In this document: positions 1-6,968 of the stretch, in pieces | How positions within the stretch are numbered: position 1 is the stretch's first letter | How the letters are laid out: each line of letters opens with the position of its first letter | Made by a program: the position numbers and the translations under genes | NCBI GenBank assembly: GCA_013151785.1 | Contig: JAADHP010000082.1 | Coordinates: 1 to 11,150 of the forward strand | Length of the DNA: 11,150 nt | Reading direction: 5' to 3' | Origin: Nitrospirota bacterium | GTDB taxonomy: Bacteria; Nitrospirota; Thermodesulfovibrionia; Thermodesulfovibrionales; JdFR-85 | The notes under the pieces: generated by a model | Seen by the model: only the letters and a program-made list of their open reading frames with translations | What the model was told of the DNA's origin: nothing | The model's database searches: none

Positions 1-770
1 GTGTATCAGGTGGGAAGGATAGCCTTACTCTCTGGCATATCCTTAATGAGTTTGGTTATAACACCACAGGCCTGTACATAAACCTCGGGATTGGCGAATA
101 CTCGGAAAGGTCCCTTGAAAAGGCAGAGGCCTTTGCAAAGATGCTGAATAAAGAATTAATAGTTGTTGATTTTGCAGAAGAGTACACGGATATCAAGGCA
201 CTTTCTCGCTTTGCCGACAGAACGGATTGTTCAACCTGTGGTGTGGTCAAGAGGTATTTTTTCAATAAGGTTGCCCTTGAACAGGGCTTTGATGCTGTTG
301 CCACAGGCCATAACCTTGATGATGAGGCAGCAAGGCTTCTTGGAAACATCCTCAGATGGCAGGTAGATATGGTATTAAAACAATCGCCTGTCCTTGATAA
401 CGAGGAGGGATTGAAAAAAAAGGTGAAGCCTCTCTTTCGCCTGACAGAACAGGAGATTGCCACCTATGCCTTTCTCAATAGAATAGACTATCTCAGAGAG
501 GAGTGTCCCATGAGCAAGGGTACAACCAGTCTCGTTTATAAGGAGGCTCTTAACAGAATAGAACTTGAAAGCCCCGGTACAAAGCACTTTTTTTATTTCC
601 AGTTTTTGGAAAGAAAAAAAGATGTATTTAATCATCTGATGGAGGATAAAAAAGAACCTTTGTCATTTTGCAAGCGATGCGGTACACCCTGTAGCGGTGA
701 GTATTGTGCCTTCTGCAGGCTTACTGGGTATCTGAGTAGATCCGGTCAAACTCCCTGTGAACACGCCTGA
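1..770 (+). CDS. TtuA/Ncs6-type tRNA 2-thiolation enzyme (PP-loop ATPase), 5'-truncated
   Basis: This is the C-terminal 255 codons of an adenine-nucleotide alpha-hydrolase family protein; the start lies left of the window and the reading frame enters at base 3. The fragment opens with the PP-loop ATP-binding motif SGGKDS. Next come a CSTCG pair (fragment Cys76 and Cys79), GHNLDDEA near residue 102, and a third cysteine in REECPMS (Cys168). That three-cysteine pattern is the one that holds the Fe-S cluster in TtuA/TtcA-family thiolases. The tail has a CxxC..C....CxxC cluster (Cys223 to Cys238), matching the C-terminal zinc finger of the TtuA/Ncs6 branch and absent from plain TtcA. Enzymes of this family adenylate a uridine or cytidine in tRNA and replace its oxygen with sulfur. 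Which tRNA position is modified cannot be read from the sequence. The 3' end overlaps the convergent HD-GYP gene by 50 bp. Family assignment is firm; the exact orthologue is not. Confidence 0.9.
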   Translation, partial: VSGGKDSLTLWHILNEFGYNTTGLYINLGIGEYSERSLEKAEAFAKMLNKELIVVDFAEEYTDIKALSRFADRTDCSTCGVVKRYFFNKVALEQGFDAVATGHNLDDEAARLLGNILRWQVDMVLKQSPVLDNEEGLKKKVKPLFRLTEQEIATYAFLNRIDYLREECPMSKGTTSLVYKEALNRIELESPGTKHFFYFQFLERKKDVFNHLMEDKKEPLSFCKRCGTPCSGEYCAFCRLTGYLSRSGQTPCEHA

Positions 771-1791
771 ACGCATCAAGAACCCTGGGGTCAAAGTGCT
801 CCGGCCTTGTGCGGCCATCACCCTCAGTGATTATGCTATATGTTTCCTCATGAGAGAGGGGTGGCTTATATGGTCTCTGTGAACGCAGTGCATCATATTG
901 ATCAACGAGCATTACAATCCTTCCCTCTACAGGTATCTCTTCTCCTTTCAGTCCCTGTGGATAACCAGTGCCATCCCATCGTTCATGATGGGTAAGTGCT
1001 ATGGTAGCTCCCATCCGTAATATAGGATAACGGGAGTCTTTCAGAATATCATAACCAATAGTGGTATGCCTTTTGACTATCTCGAATTCCTCCTTTGTAA
1101 GAGGACCCTTCTTGAGGAGAATCCCATCAGGGATGCCTATCTTACCCACATCATGCATCAAGGAAGCATATTCAATATTCTCAAGGAAATCTTTAGACAT
1201 GCCAAATTCCTCTGCCAGCAATCTGCTGTAAAGGCTTATCCTTCTGATATGTGCGGCTGTATCCTCATCTCTGTACTCAGCAGCAATTGTAAGTCTCTCG
1301 ATTACCTCAAGGCTTGCCTCTTTCAGCAGTTTCAAGGCCTCCTGAAGTTCCTGTGTCCTCAAAAGTATTGCCTGTTCCAGTCGCTCATCGTACTCCCTGT
1401 GAAGTAGCAGAATCTCATAATAGTTAAGAGCCTTTTTGATAGAGTGGAGCACATGTTCAACAGAAAAGGGTTTTACGATGAAGTCCTGGGCTCCATACCG
1501 GAGAGCATCTATGGCTGAGTTTGTATCAGGATAGGCTGTAATCATTATTACCGGTAACTCGGGGTTTTTTACCTTGAGGGTTCTCAAAAAGCTCAGGCCA
1601 TCTATATCAGGCATAACAATATCTGACACTACAAGATGAACAGGTCTTTCAGAGATAAGCTTTATTGCCTCTCGTGGGCTATCATAATCAAAGACATTGT
1701 ATTGAGCTTCCTGCAGAATGGCTTTCAGGACATCTCTGACTACGGGATCATCATCAACGATTACTATTGTGTATTGGGAAGGATCTTTCAT
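721..1791 (-). CDS. Response regulator with receiver and HD-GYP domains (probable cyclic-di-GMP phosphodiesterase)
   Basis: A 356-residue two-domain signalling protein. The receiver domain (about 1-125) has the acidic pocket DDD at 13-15, phospho-acceptor Asp57 in SDIVMPD, Thr85 and Lys107, so phosphorylation should work. A charged helical linker (about 130-165, probably coiled coil) leads to the HD-GYP domain. The domain's metal ligands and signatures are all visible: His181, HD at 213-214 within [11 protein letters not shown], His242, HH at 268-269, and the GYP motif as DGTGYP at 273-278. HD-GYP proteins hydrolyse cyclic-di-GMP to pGpG or GMP, so an unseen sensor kinase probably controls c-di-GMP level through it. 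The ATG has a good Shine-Dalgarno sequence (GGAGGGG, minus strand, 1798-1804) and a promoter further upstream. No kinase gene is adjacent. The gene lies alone, convergent and overlapping with the thiolase gene. Confidence 0.95.
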   Translation of the reverse strand: MKDPSQYTIVIVDDDPVVRDVLKAILQEAQYNVFDYDSPREAIKLISERPVHLVVSDIVMPDIDGLSFLRTLKVKNPELPVIMITAYPDTNSAIDALRYGAQDFIVKPFSVEHVLHSIKKALNYYEILLLHREYDERLEQAILLRTQELQEALKLLKEASLEVIERLTIAAEYRDEDTAAHIRRISLYSRLLAEEFGMSKDFLENIEYASLMHDVGKIGIPDGILLKKGPLTKEEFEIVKRHTTIGYDILKDSRYPILRMGATIALTHHERWDGTGYPQGLKGEEIPVEGRIVMLVDQYDALRSQRPYKPPLSHEETYSIITEGDGRTRPEHFDPRVLDAFRRVHREFDRIYSDTQ

Positions 1792-1831
1792 AAACTACCC
1801 CTCCGAGAGAATTGTTTTTGAATATTAAGTA

Positions 1832-1860
1832 ATTATAACTCTTTACGGTTTTTTAAGCAA
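1832..1860 (-). promoter_or_regulatory. Predicted sigma70-type promoter of the HD-GYP gene
   Basis: On the minus strand TTGCTT (1860-1855) is followed by a 17-nt spacer and a perfect TATAAT (1837-1832). The -35 matches only three of six consensus bases, but the spacing and the -10 are ideal. Transcription would begin near 1825, giving a leader of about 30 nt that contains the gene's Shine-Dalgarno sequence. Confidence 0.6.
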
Positions 1861-1904
1861 ATTCTGAACCAGCAAAACCTGACTCTGCAGTCAACTTGTT
1901 AATT

Positions 1905-1952
1905 CCCAAATCTGCTGTGTGAGTCTTTGGACAGGCAATGGCTATAGTCATT
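1905..1952 (+). repeat. Diverged dispersed repeat, copy 1 (partner at 8217-8264)
   Basis: These 48 bases align without gaps to 8217-8264 in the same orientation, with about 35 identities by hand count. The right-hand end is best conserved: both copies end in TATAGTCATT, preceded by a shared TTGG.CAGGC block. Both copies lie in a divergent intergenic spacer. This is probably a decayed intergenic repeat or mobile-element remnant. Confidence 0.45.
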
Positions 1953-2001
1953 ACTCTCCAAAAAGATCCTGCAAGAAAGACGAAAGGCAGGTACAGTGAA
2001 T

Positions 2002-2036
2002 ACAGTAAACTGTGAGCAGTGAGCTGTAAGCAGTGG
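2002..2036 (+). repeat. Heptanucleotide tandem repeat (five degenerate units)
   Basis: Five consecutive 7-mers can be read: acagtaa, actgtga, gcagtga, gctgtaa, gcagtgg. A sixth out-of-phase unit (acagtga, 1993-1999) precedes them by 2 bp. The consensus is roughly RC[AT]GTRA. Units alternate between CAGT and CTGT cores. The array is intergenic, about 110 bp before the first gene of the mnmG operon. It is a degenerate short tandem repeat of unknown role. Confidence 0.65.
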
Positions 2037-2146
2037 ATTAGTATATTTTTAAAAAATTGGGAAAACTCCTGACAGTTGTGTCTACTTGCATTATCCAATC
2101 CTGTGTTATTACCATAAATGTATATAACCTTTGAAAGGAGTCCTGT

Positions 2147-2668
2147 ATGAAGAAGGAATTCATGACTGTCTGTGACCATTGTGGCAAGGAGATAAAGGTA
2201 ACAAGGGAGATTGCTGACGGCAATACCATGTACATGATTCACGGGTTGTTCTGCATTAACATTCCAGGATTTTTCTGTGACAAGGAATGTTTTGAAGAGA
2301 CTATCTCAAAGGCCAGAGGACTTGAATATTTTGATAAGGATGAGGAGGGAAGGCCTGTAATTGATGTGGATGTGATGATTAATGAAACTCTTCTGCTTGA
2401 TAAGATGTATGATATTGTCTATGAGGTGGAAAATCCCCTGTTTCCCACACTGGTACTCCAGAGACTGCTTGCAGTAGACCCTGAAAATGTAAGGTTCCTC
2501 TATGGGCTATCCTCGCTTTATGTGGGACTTCTTGCTGCCCAAAATACACCTGAGGAATGGAAGCCAAAGCTGCTTGAACGGCTTGAAGAAGTGGCTGCCG
2601 ATCTCAAGGAACTCAGTCCTGCAGGCCATGAGAGGCTTTTGAGATTAAGAGAACACTACAATGTATAA
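2147..2668 (+). CDS. Small zinc-ribbon protein of unknown function, first gene of the mnmG operon
   Basis: A 173-residue protein that I do not recognise as a named family. The N-terminus has a probable zinc site: CxxC at Cys9 and Cys12 (CDHCGKEI), then Cys36, then CxxxC at Cys44 and Cys48. The middle is acidic. Residues about 95-130 and 135-172 are helical and TPR-like (LQRLLAVDPENVRFLYGLSSL). The protein has no signal peptide or membrane segment, so it is probably cytoplasmic. The ATG at 2147 is supported by an AAAGGAG ribosome site (2134-2140) 6 nt upstream; Met6 is a less likely start. The last 8 nt overlap the start of mnmG, which argues for coupled translation. A role in tRNA or ribosome metabolism is suggested only by its position. 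Confidence 0.85.
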   Translation: MKKEFMTVCDHCGKEIKVTREIADGNTMYMIHGLFCINIPGFFCDKECFEETISKARGLEYFDKDEEGRPVIDVDVMINETLLLDKMYDIVYEVENPLFPTLVLQRLLAVDPENVRFLYGLSSLYVGLLAAQNTPEEWKPKLLERLEEVAADLKELSPAGHERLLRLREHYNV

Positions 2669-4547
2669 AGAGGCAGAGTTTGATGTAATAGTGATAGGTG
2701 CAGGACATGCAGGCTGTGAGGCAGCCCTTGCCACAGCAAGGCTTGGACTTCAGACATGCCTGTTTACCATCAATCTGGACACCATAGCACAGATGTCCTG
2801 CAATCCTGCAATTGGTGGACTTGCAAAGGGCCATCTTGTGAGGGAGATAGATGCCCTTGGTGGTGAGATGGCAAAGGTAACAGACCGTGCAGGCATCCAG
2901 TTCAGGATACTCAATCGGAGCAAAGGTCCTGCCGTGTGGTCATTGAGAGCACAGGCTGACAGGCTCCTTTATCGTCTTGCCATGAGAGAGGTGCTCGAGA
3001 CCCAGGATAATCTTACAATCAAACAGGCCCTTGTAGATGAAATCGTGGTAAGGGATTCTGTTGTGCAGGGAGTAAAGACCTCTCTTGGCATCTTTTATGG
3101 TGCCAGGGCTGTCATTATCACCACAGGCACATTTCTCAAAGGGCTCATTCATATTGGGCTTGAGAGCTTTCCTGCCGGAAGGGCAGGCGAGTTTCCCTCT
3201 GTGAATCTGTCGGATTCTTTAAAGAAACTGGGGTTCAAGATGGGCAGGCTCAAGACAGGCACTCCACCCCGTATTGATTCAAACACCATAGACTTTTCCA
3301 AAACAACAGAACAGTGGGGTGATGACCCCCCACCTCCATTCTCCTATTCAACAGAAGAGATTACCAATCCCCAGCTTCCCTGTTATATAACATACACAAA
3401 TGAAAAAACCCACAGGATCATACTGGAGAATCTTGACAGGTCTCCACTTTACAGTGGTCGTATAAAAGGTATTGGTCCAAGATATTGCCCCTCTATTGAA
3501 GACAAGGTGGTAAGATTCTCTGAACGGCCAAGACATCAGGTTTTCCTTGAGCCAGAGGGGCTTCAGACAAAGGAGTTCTATGCAAATGGAATCTCCACAA
3601 GCCTGCCCTATGATGTGCAGGTCAGGCTTGTAAGGTCCATCAAGGGACTGGAAGAGGCAGAGATAATGAGACCTGGATATGCTATTGAGTATGACTTTGT
3701 TTATCCCACCCAGCTCAAACACTCCCTTGAGACAAAGTCCATAGAGGGGCTGTTTCTTGCAGGTCAGATAAATGGCACCTCAGGCTATGAAGAGGCAGCT
3801 GCACAGGGGCTTATGGCTGGTATAAATGCTGCCATGAAGATTATGGGCAAACCTCCCCTTATACTCAAACGCCATGAGGCATACATCGGAGTCATGATTG
3901 ATGACCTTGTGACCAGGGGAACCACCGAGCCCTACAGGATGTTTACCTCAAGGGCTGAATACAGGCTACTGCTGAGACATGACAATGCTGACCTGCGTTT
4001 GAGAGAGAAGGGGCATCGTATAGGACTTGTCAATGAAGAACAATACAGGGCATTCAAAAAGAAAAGGGAAACGCTTCAGAGAGAGCTTCAGAGGCTTGAG
4101 ACAGTAAGGGTAAGCCCTGAAGAGATAAATCCCCTTCTTGATGTCTCCAAGACAGCACCGGTACAGGAGCACAGCAGTCTTGCTCAATTGCTGAGAAGAC
4201 CCGAGATAAACTATGAGATTATAAAAGCCGTCTCTCCCTCACCCTACAGTATTAACAGGGAACTGGAAAAGCTTGTGGAAATAGAGGTAAAATACAGTGG
4301 TTATATAAAAAGGCAGATTGAGCTTGTAGAGAAAATGAAAAGGTTCGAAAATGCTAAAATACCAGAGGACTTTCCCTACGAAAGGATAGCAGGTCTTTCA
4401 AAGGAGGTTGTATCAAAACTACAGGAGGTCAGACCCATAACCATTGCACAGGCAACCAGAATTCCGGGTGTTACTCCTGCGGCAATCACTGCTCTTATGA
4501 TAGCTCTCAAGAAAAGAAATTATATTGAAAGGGAATACTCACTATGA
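2661..4547 (+). CDS. mnmG: tRNA uridine-5-carboxymethylaminomethyl modification enzyme MnmG (GidA)
   Basis: A 628-residue FAD enzyme of the usual family length. With MnmE (not in this window) it installs the (carboxymethyl)aminomethyl group at C5 of wobble uridine 34 in certain tRNAs, using methylenetetrahydrofolate and NADH. The FAD dinucleotide fold starts at GAGHAG (13-18). The family signature CNPAIGGLAKGH covers 47-58 and includes catalytic Cys47; the second conserved cysteine is Cys276 in PRYCPSIEDK. GRLKTGTPPRI (195-205), NGTSGYEEAAAQG (371-383) and the TSRAEYRLLLRHDNADLR block (429-446) are also typical. The helical C-terminal domain used for MnmE and tRNA contact is complete. The ATG lies inside the end of the upstream gene (8-nt overlap), and the stop overlaps the next start as ATGA. 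No upstream promoter of its own is evident, so it is expressed from the operon. Confidence 0.98.
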   Translation: MYKEAEFDVIVIGAGHAGCEAALATARLGLQTCLFTINLDTIAQMSCNPAIGGLAKGHLVREIDALGGEMAKVTDRAGIQFRILNRSKGPAVWSLRAQADRLLYRLAMREVLETQDNLTIKQALVDEIVVRDSVVQGVKTSLGIFYGARAVIITTGTFLKGLIHIGLESFPAGRAGEFPSVNLSDSLKKLGFKMGRLKTGTPPRIDSNTIDFSKTTEQWGDDPPPPFSYSTEEITNPQLPCYITYTNEKTHRIILENLDRSPLYSGRIKGIGPRYCPSIEDKVVRFSERPRHQVFLEPEGLQTKEFYANGISTSLPYDVQVRLVRSIKGLEEAEIMRPGYAIEYDFVYPTQLKHSLETKSIEGLFLAGQINGTSGYEEAAAQGLMAGINAAMKIMGKPPLILKRHEAYIGVMIDDLVTRGTTEPYRMFTSRAEYRLLLRHDNADLRLREKGHRIGLVNEEQYRAFKKKRETLQRELQRLETVRVSPEEINPLLDVSKTAPVQEHSSLAQLLRRPEINYEIIKAVSPSPYSINRELEKLVEIEVKYSGYIKRQIELVEKMKRFENAKIPEDFPYERIAGLSKEVVSKLQEVRPITIAQATRIPGVTPAAITALMIALKKRNYIEREYSL

Positions 4548-6064
4548 CAAAGAAAAACCAGCTGGCTGACCTCAGAAGACTTATCTCACTATCACCGAAA
4601 AATCTTAGGATCAATCTTTCCAAATACATCTATGAAAGTCCGGAGACTGTCTTGAAGATGCTTTTCAGGCTAATGAAAACAGAGCCCCTGAATGACAGAA
4701 AAAAGGACAATATCTTTACCCTTGCAAGGATGCTGATCGAAGAGAATATAAACTATCCCCTGCCACAGTGGTTGATTGATGAGTTGGGATACTTCCTGAA
4801 GAGCAAACGTTTCACAGAGATTGACAAGGCCATCCTTCTTTCTGTATTTGAGCCCGAGGAGCTTGTGGACTCTGTGGATGGGTTCGATATGTTTGTGGAG
4901 GAGCTTATCAATACAAAGGAAAGATTCGGTGATTTTATTATCAATCAATTAAGGACAGGCCCCTCCAGGTTACTTGAGCTGTATTCGGTTATAACAGAGA
5001 AAAGCAGGCCAGAAGGGCTTATAGCCATGATCGATGACCTTACAGGCTACGAGGATGTAGAGGTGATCAGGCTACTGGAGTTGTTCTGTTATCATCCTGA
5101 TAGCATGATTGCCATGACGGCCCTGAGGGCCATAGAGATGGCAGGTACACAGGAGGCAATAGAGACACTCTACTGTATTGCTGCTCTCAATGAACAACTG
5201 AGAGAGGAGGCAGAAGATGCCTATATAAACCTGATGCATGAACTGCCTTTACCCAGAGAGGGAATCAAGAAAAGAAAAGACCCCCAGGACAAGAAATACA
5301 TTGACCTGTGGATTACCCTGTCTGATGGCAATGGAGCGCTTTCTGCCTTTATTGGTAAACGGTATGGAAGAAACAACTACTTCTTTGCCTCCATCCTGAT
5401 GAAACACAATACAGGTATAAAGGATGTGATTATCATACCGGGCATATCAAGAGAGGGTTATGAGGAGATCAAGGAGAATTACTTTACAGGTGAGATAAGG
5501 TTCTATCCTGTACAGGAGGATTATCTGATAAAGATAGTAAAGCATTTCCTGAAAATCAATATACAGAAGGGGTTCCCTGTTCCCCTTGAACTCATTGTCC
5601 TGAAAAACATCCTTGAATGGGGAGTACTGGAGCCTGTGGAATACAGTTTTGATACAGAGCTTGCAAAGCCTGTTAAATATTATCCCAGGGATCTTTTCAA
5701 ATTTCCCTTTGATACATGGTGGCTTCATGATGAAAGGCTCTACAGGCTTTTAAAACCCTACAAAGGGTTGCAGGTCTTTGAGATCCCCGAGGGGATATTT
5801 ATAAGAATAACAGAGATATTCATGGAGTATGCCCGCCAGGAGATCGTGCCTCTCTGTGAATTGTGTGCAGATATAATCAAAAACTCCAAGTATAAAAGGA
5901 GGGTAAGGCTGCAACAGCTTTTCCTTACCATAAGAAATGAGATACTCAATCCACCAGAGAAGATATTTGACTCAACCTTTTTGAATTTTGGCATTGTGGC
6001 ATCCATAAACAACACACTCCATAATCTCTCCCTGGGCATCGAATCACCAGAGCATATAGAGTAG
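4544..6064 (+). CDS. Uncharacterised 506-residue protein with HEAT-like helical segment
   Basis: I do not recognise this as a named family. The protein is soluble-looking, with no signal peptide or membrane helices. Residues 1-150 are largely helical and charged. Residues about 170-235 look like one or two HEAT-type repeats (helix pairs around DVEVIRLLELF and MIAMTALRAIEMAG). After a basic linker (240-251, IKKRKDPQDKK) comes a mixed alpha/beta part (252-340: IDLWITLSDGNG, IKDVIIIPGI) and a C-terminal helical part containing a TWWLHDERLY patch (391-400). CxxC-like cysteines at 438 and 441 (LCELC) are isolated. The start overlaps the mnmG stop as ATGA, with an AAAGGG ribosome site at 4528-4533, so the two are translationally coupled. 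rsmG follows 25 nt downstream. The protein fills the gap between two genes that are commonly adjacent. A scaffold or RNA-modification partner role is a guess from context. Confidence 0.88.
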   Translation: MTKKNQLADLRRLISLSPKNLRINLSKYIYESPETVLKMLFRLMKTEPLNDRKKDNIFTLARMLIEENINYPLPQWLIDELGYFLKSKRFTEIDKAILLSVFEPEELVDSVDGFDMFVEELINTKERFGDFIINQLRTGPSRLLELYSVITEKSRPEGLIAMIDDLTGYEDVEVIRLLELFCYHPDSMIAMTALRAIEMAGTQEAIETLYCIAALNEQLREEAEDAYINLMHELPLPREGIKKRKDPQDKKYIDLWITLSDGNGALSAFIGKRYGRNNYFFASILMKHNTGIKDVIIIPGISREGYEEIKENYFTGEIRFYPVQEDYLIKIVKHFLKINIQKGFPVPLELIVLKNILEWGVLEPVEYSFDTELAKPVKYYPRDLFKFPFDTWWLHDERLYRLLKPYKGLQVFEIPEGIFIRITEIFMEYARQEIVPLCELCADIIKNSKYKRRVRLQQLFLTIRNEILNPPEKIFDSTFLNFGIVASINNTLHNLSLGIESPEHIE

Positions 6065-6089
6065 TGTGGAGAGGGTTTAAATTTTTGCC

Positions 6090-6746
6090 GTGGAGAGATT
6101 ATTCAAGGAGCAACTTAACAAAGGCATTGAAGAGCTTGGCCTTCAGATAGACCAGAGCATTACCGATGAACTTGTTCTTTATCTCAAGGAACTCAAACGC
6201 TGGTCAAAGGCATACAATCTTACAGGTTTAAAAGATGAAAAAGATATCCTCACACGACTTTTTCTTGATTCCCTGTTGTATCTGAGGTATATTCCTTCCC
6301 ATGCCAGGAGGGTACTGGATGTGGGCTCTGGGGCTGGATTCCCCGGGCTTGTAATCAAGATGGTAAGGAAGGAACTTGATGTTACACTCCTTGAACCATC
6401 CAGGAAAAAGGCATCCTTCCTGAATCACCTGGTTCAAAAACTGAAACTGGAGAATACCGTAGTAATTCAAACAACCCTTGAGGAGTTTTCCAGAGACTTT
6501 GATAAAGTCTTTGATGTTATAACAACAAAGGCACTTTTTAAAACAGCAGAATTTGTAAAAAAGGCAGGTATGCTATTGAATGATAGAGGAATTGTATTAT
6601 TGAGTAAGGGCAGGGCCTACAAAGAAGAACTTCAGGAGTTTAATGAAGAGAAGAGACTATCATCACTGTTTTCCGTAGAGGTTTCATCAATGGTAATTCC
6701 CCTTACTGATATAAAGAGATATTTTTTGATTGTCAAAAAACAGTAG
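6090..6746 (+). CDS. rsmG: 16S rRNA (guanine527-N7)-methyltransferase RsmG (GidB)
   Basis: A 218-residue class I methyltransferase that uses S-adenosylmethionine to methylate N7 of G527 in 16S rRNA. The N-terminal helices contain the family block WSKAYNLTG (38-46). The SAM loop VLDVGSGAGFPGL spans 75-87, followed by the acidic end of strand 2 (LLEPSRKKASFL, 100-111), which is standard for RsmG. The usual S/A-R-A stretch appears as TTKA with Lys147, a mild deviation. Length is normal. It is the last gene of the mnmG operon. The start is uncertain: GTG at 6090 is the first conventional codon after an in-frame stop at 6078, but the only Shine-Dalgarno-like sequence (GGAGAGGG, 6068-6075) is 14 nt away. 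It is 5 nt from an in-frame ATT at 6081, so an ATT start would add three residues. Confidence 0.96.
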   Translation: MERLFKEQLNKGIEELGLQIDQSITDELVLYLKELKRWSKAYNLTGLKDEKDILTRLFLDSLLYLRYIPSHARRVLDVGSGAGFPGLVIKMVRKELDVTLLEPSRKKASFLNHLVQKLKLENTVVIQTTLEEFSRDFDKVFDVITTKALFKTAEFVKKAGMLLNDRGIVLLSKGRAYKEELQEFNEEKRLSSLFSVEVSSMVIPLTDIKRYFLIVKKQ

Positions 6747-6761
6747 TGTCCGTAGAAATAC

Positions 6762-6781
6762 AAAAATGTATAAAAATGTAT
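6762..6781 (+). repeat. Two-copy 10-bp tandem repeat
   Basis: AAAAATGTAT occurs twice head to tail (6762-6771 and 6772-6781), just after rsmG. It directly abuts the left inverted repeat of the element at 6784. It may be simple AT-rich slippage or a trace of an insertion event. Confidence 0.6.
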
Positions 6782-6783
6782 AA

Positions 6784-6919
6784 AGAATAGGGGGTATTAA
6801 TTTTGAGCGGATTTTAATTTTGCAGTGGTGCTTGCCGTGATGGCAAGCAGGCAAAATTACCTCGGAGACGCACAGGATGTGCGTCGAGAATGAGACGAAA
6901 AATTAATACCCCCTATTCT
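6784..6919. mobile_element. MITE-like element or structured RNA: 21-bp perfect terminal inverted repeats enclosing two hairpins
   Basis: The left end (6784-6804) and right end (6899-6919) are perfect reverse complements over 21 bp, with the core AGGGGGTATTAA. Inside are two well-formed hairpins. The first pairs 6816-6823 with 6851-6858 (8 bp) and, after a small internal loop, 6829-6836 with 6842-6849 (8 bp) around loop GTGAT. The second pairs 6867-6873 with 6879-6885 (7 bp) around loop AGGAT, extended by a CTC/GAG pairing. Only AC separates the hairpins. The whole folds as a three-way junction closed by a 21-bp stem. It has no coding capacity, so if mobile it must be moved by a transposase elsewhere. 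I see no convincing target-site duplication. It lies between convergent rsmG and trpB and could also act as a bidirectional terminator. Confidence 0.7.
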
Positions 6920-6968
6920 GCAAGGACTTATACTAATTTATCGGATAGTATTGTGTCAAAAAGAAAGC

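Larger units (their letters stand above)
1792..2146. other. Divergent intergenic spacer between the HD-GYP gene and the mnmG operon
   Basis: No credible gene lies in these 355 bases; the possible reading frames here run into the following coding region on the wrong strand and resemble nothing. The spacer contains the HD-GYP promoter near its left end, one copy of a diverged 48-bp repeat (1905-1952) and a heptanucleotide tandem repeat (2002-2036). A promoter for the operon starting at 2147 should lie near the right end. The best candidate by eye is TTGCAT (2086-2091) with TACCAT (2110-2115), an 18-nt spacer, but the matches are too poor to call it separately. Confidence 0.6.

Noticed and set aside
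2002..2036. The heptamer array considered as a CRISPR remnant
   Set aside because: Units are 7 bp, contiguous and without spacers, and there are no cas genes.
2091..2099. TTATCCAAT, similar to a DnaA box, near mnmG/rsmG genes that sit close to the origin in many bacteria
   Set aside because: Two bases differ from the consensus TTATNCACA and I saw no other box or AT-rich unwinding region nearby; dnaA, parA and parB are absent.
1853..2242. A 129-codon minus-strand frame covering most of the 1792-2146 spacer
   Set aside because: Its start lies antisense within the zinc-ribbon gene, its composition resembles no protein family, and it would translate through the heptamer repeat. I see no ribosome site.
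6930..6951. ATACTA/TAGTAT inverted repeat downstream of trpB as a possible terminator
   Set aside because: The stem has only 6 AT-rich pairs with a 10-base loop and no U-run on the trpB-transcript side; the 21-bp inverted repeat just beyond is a far better candidate.
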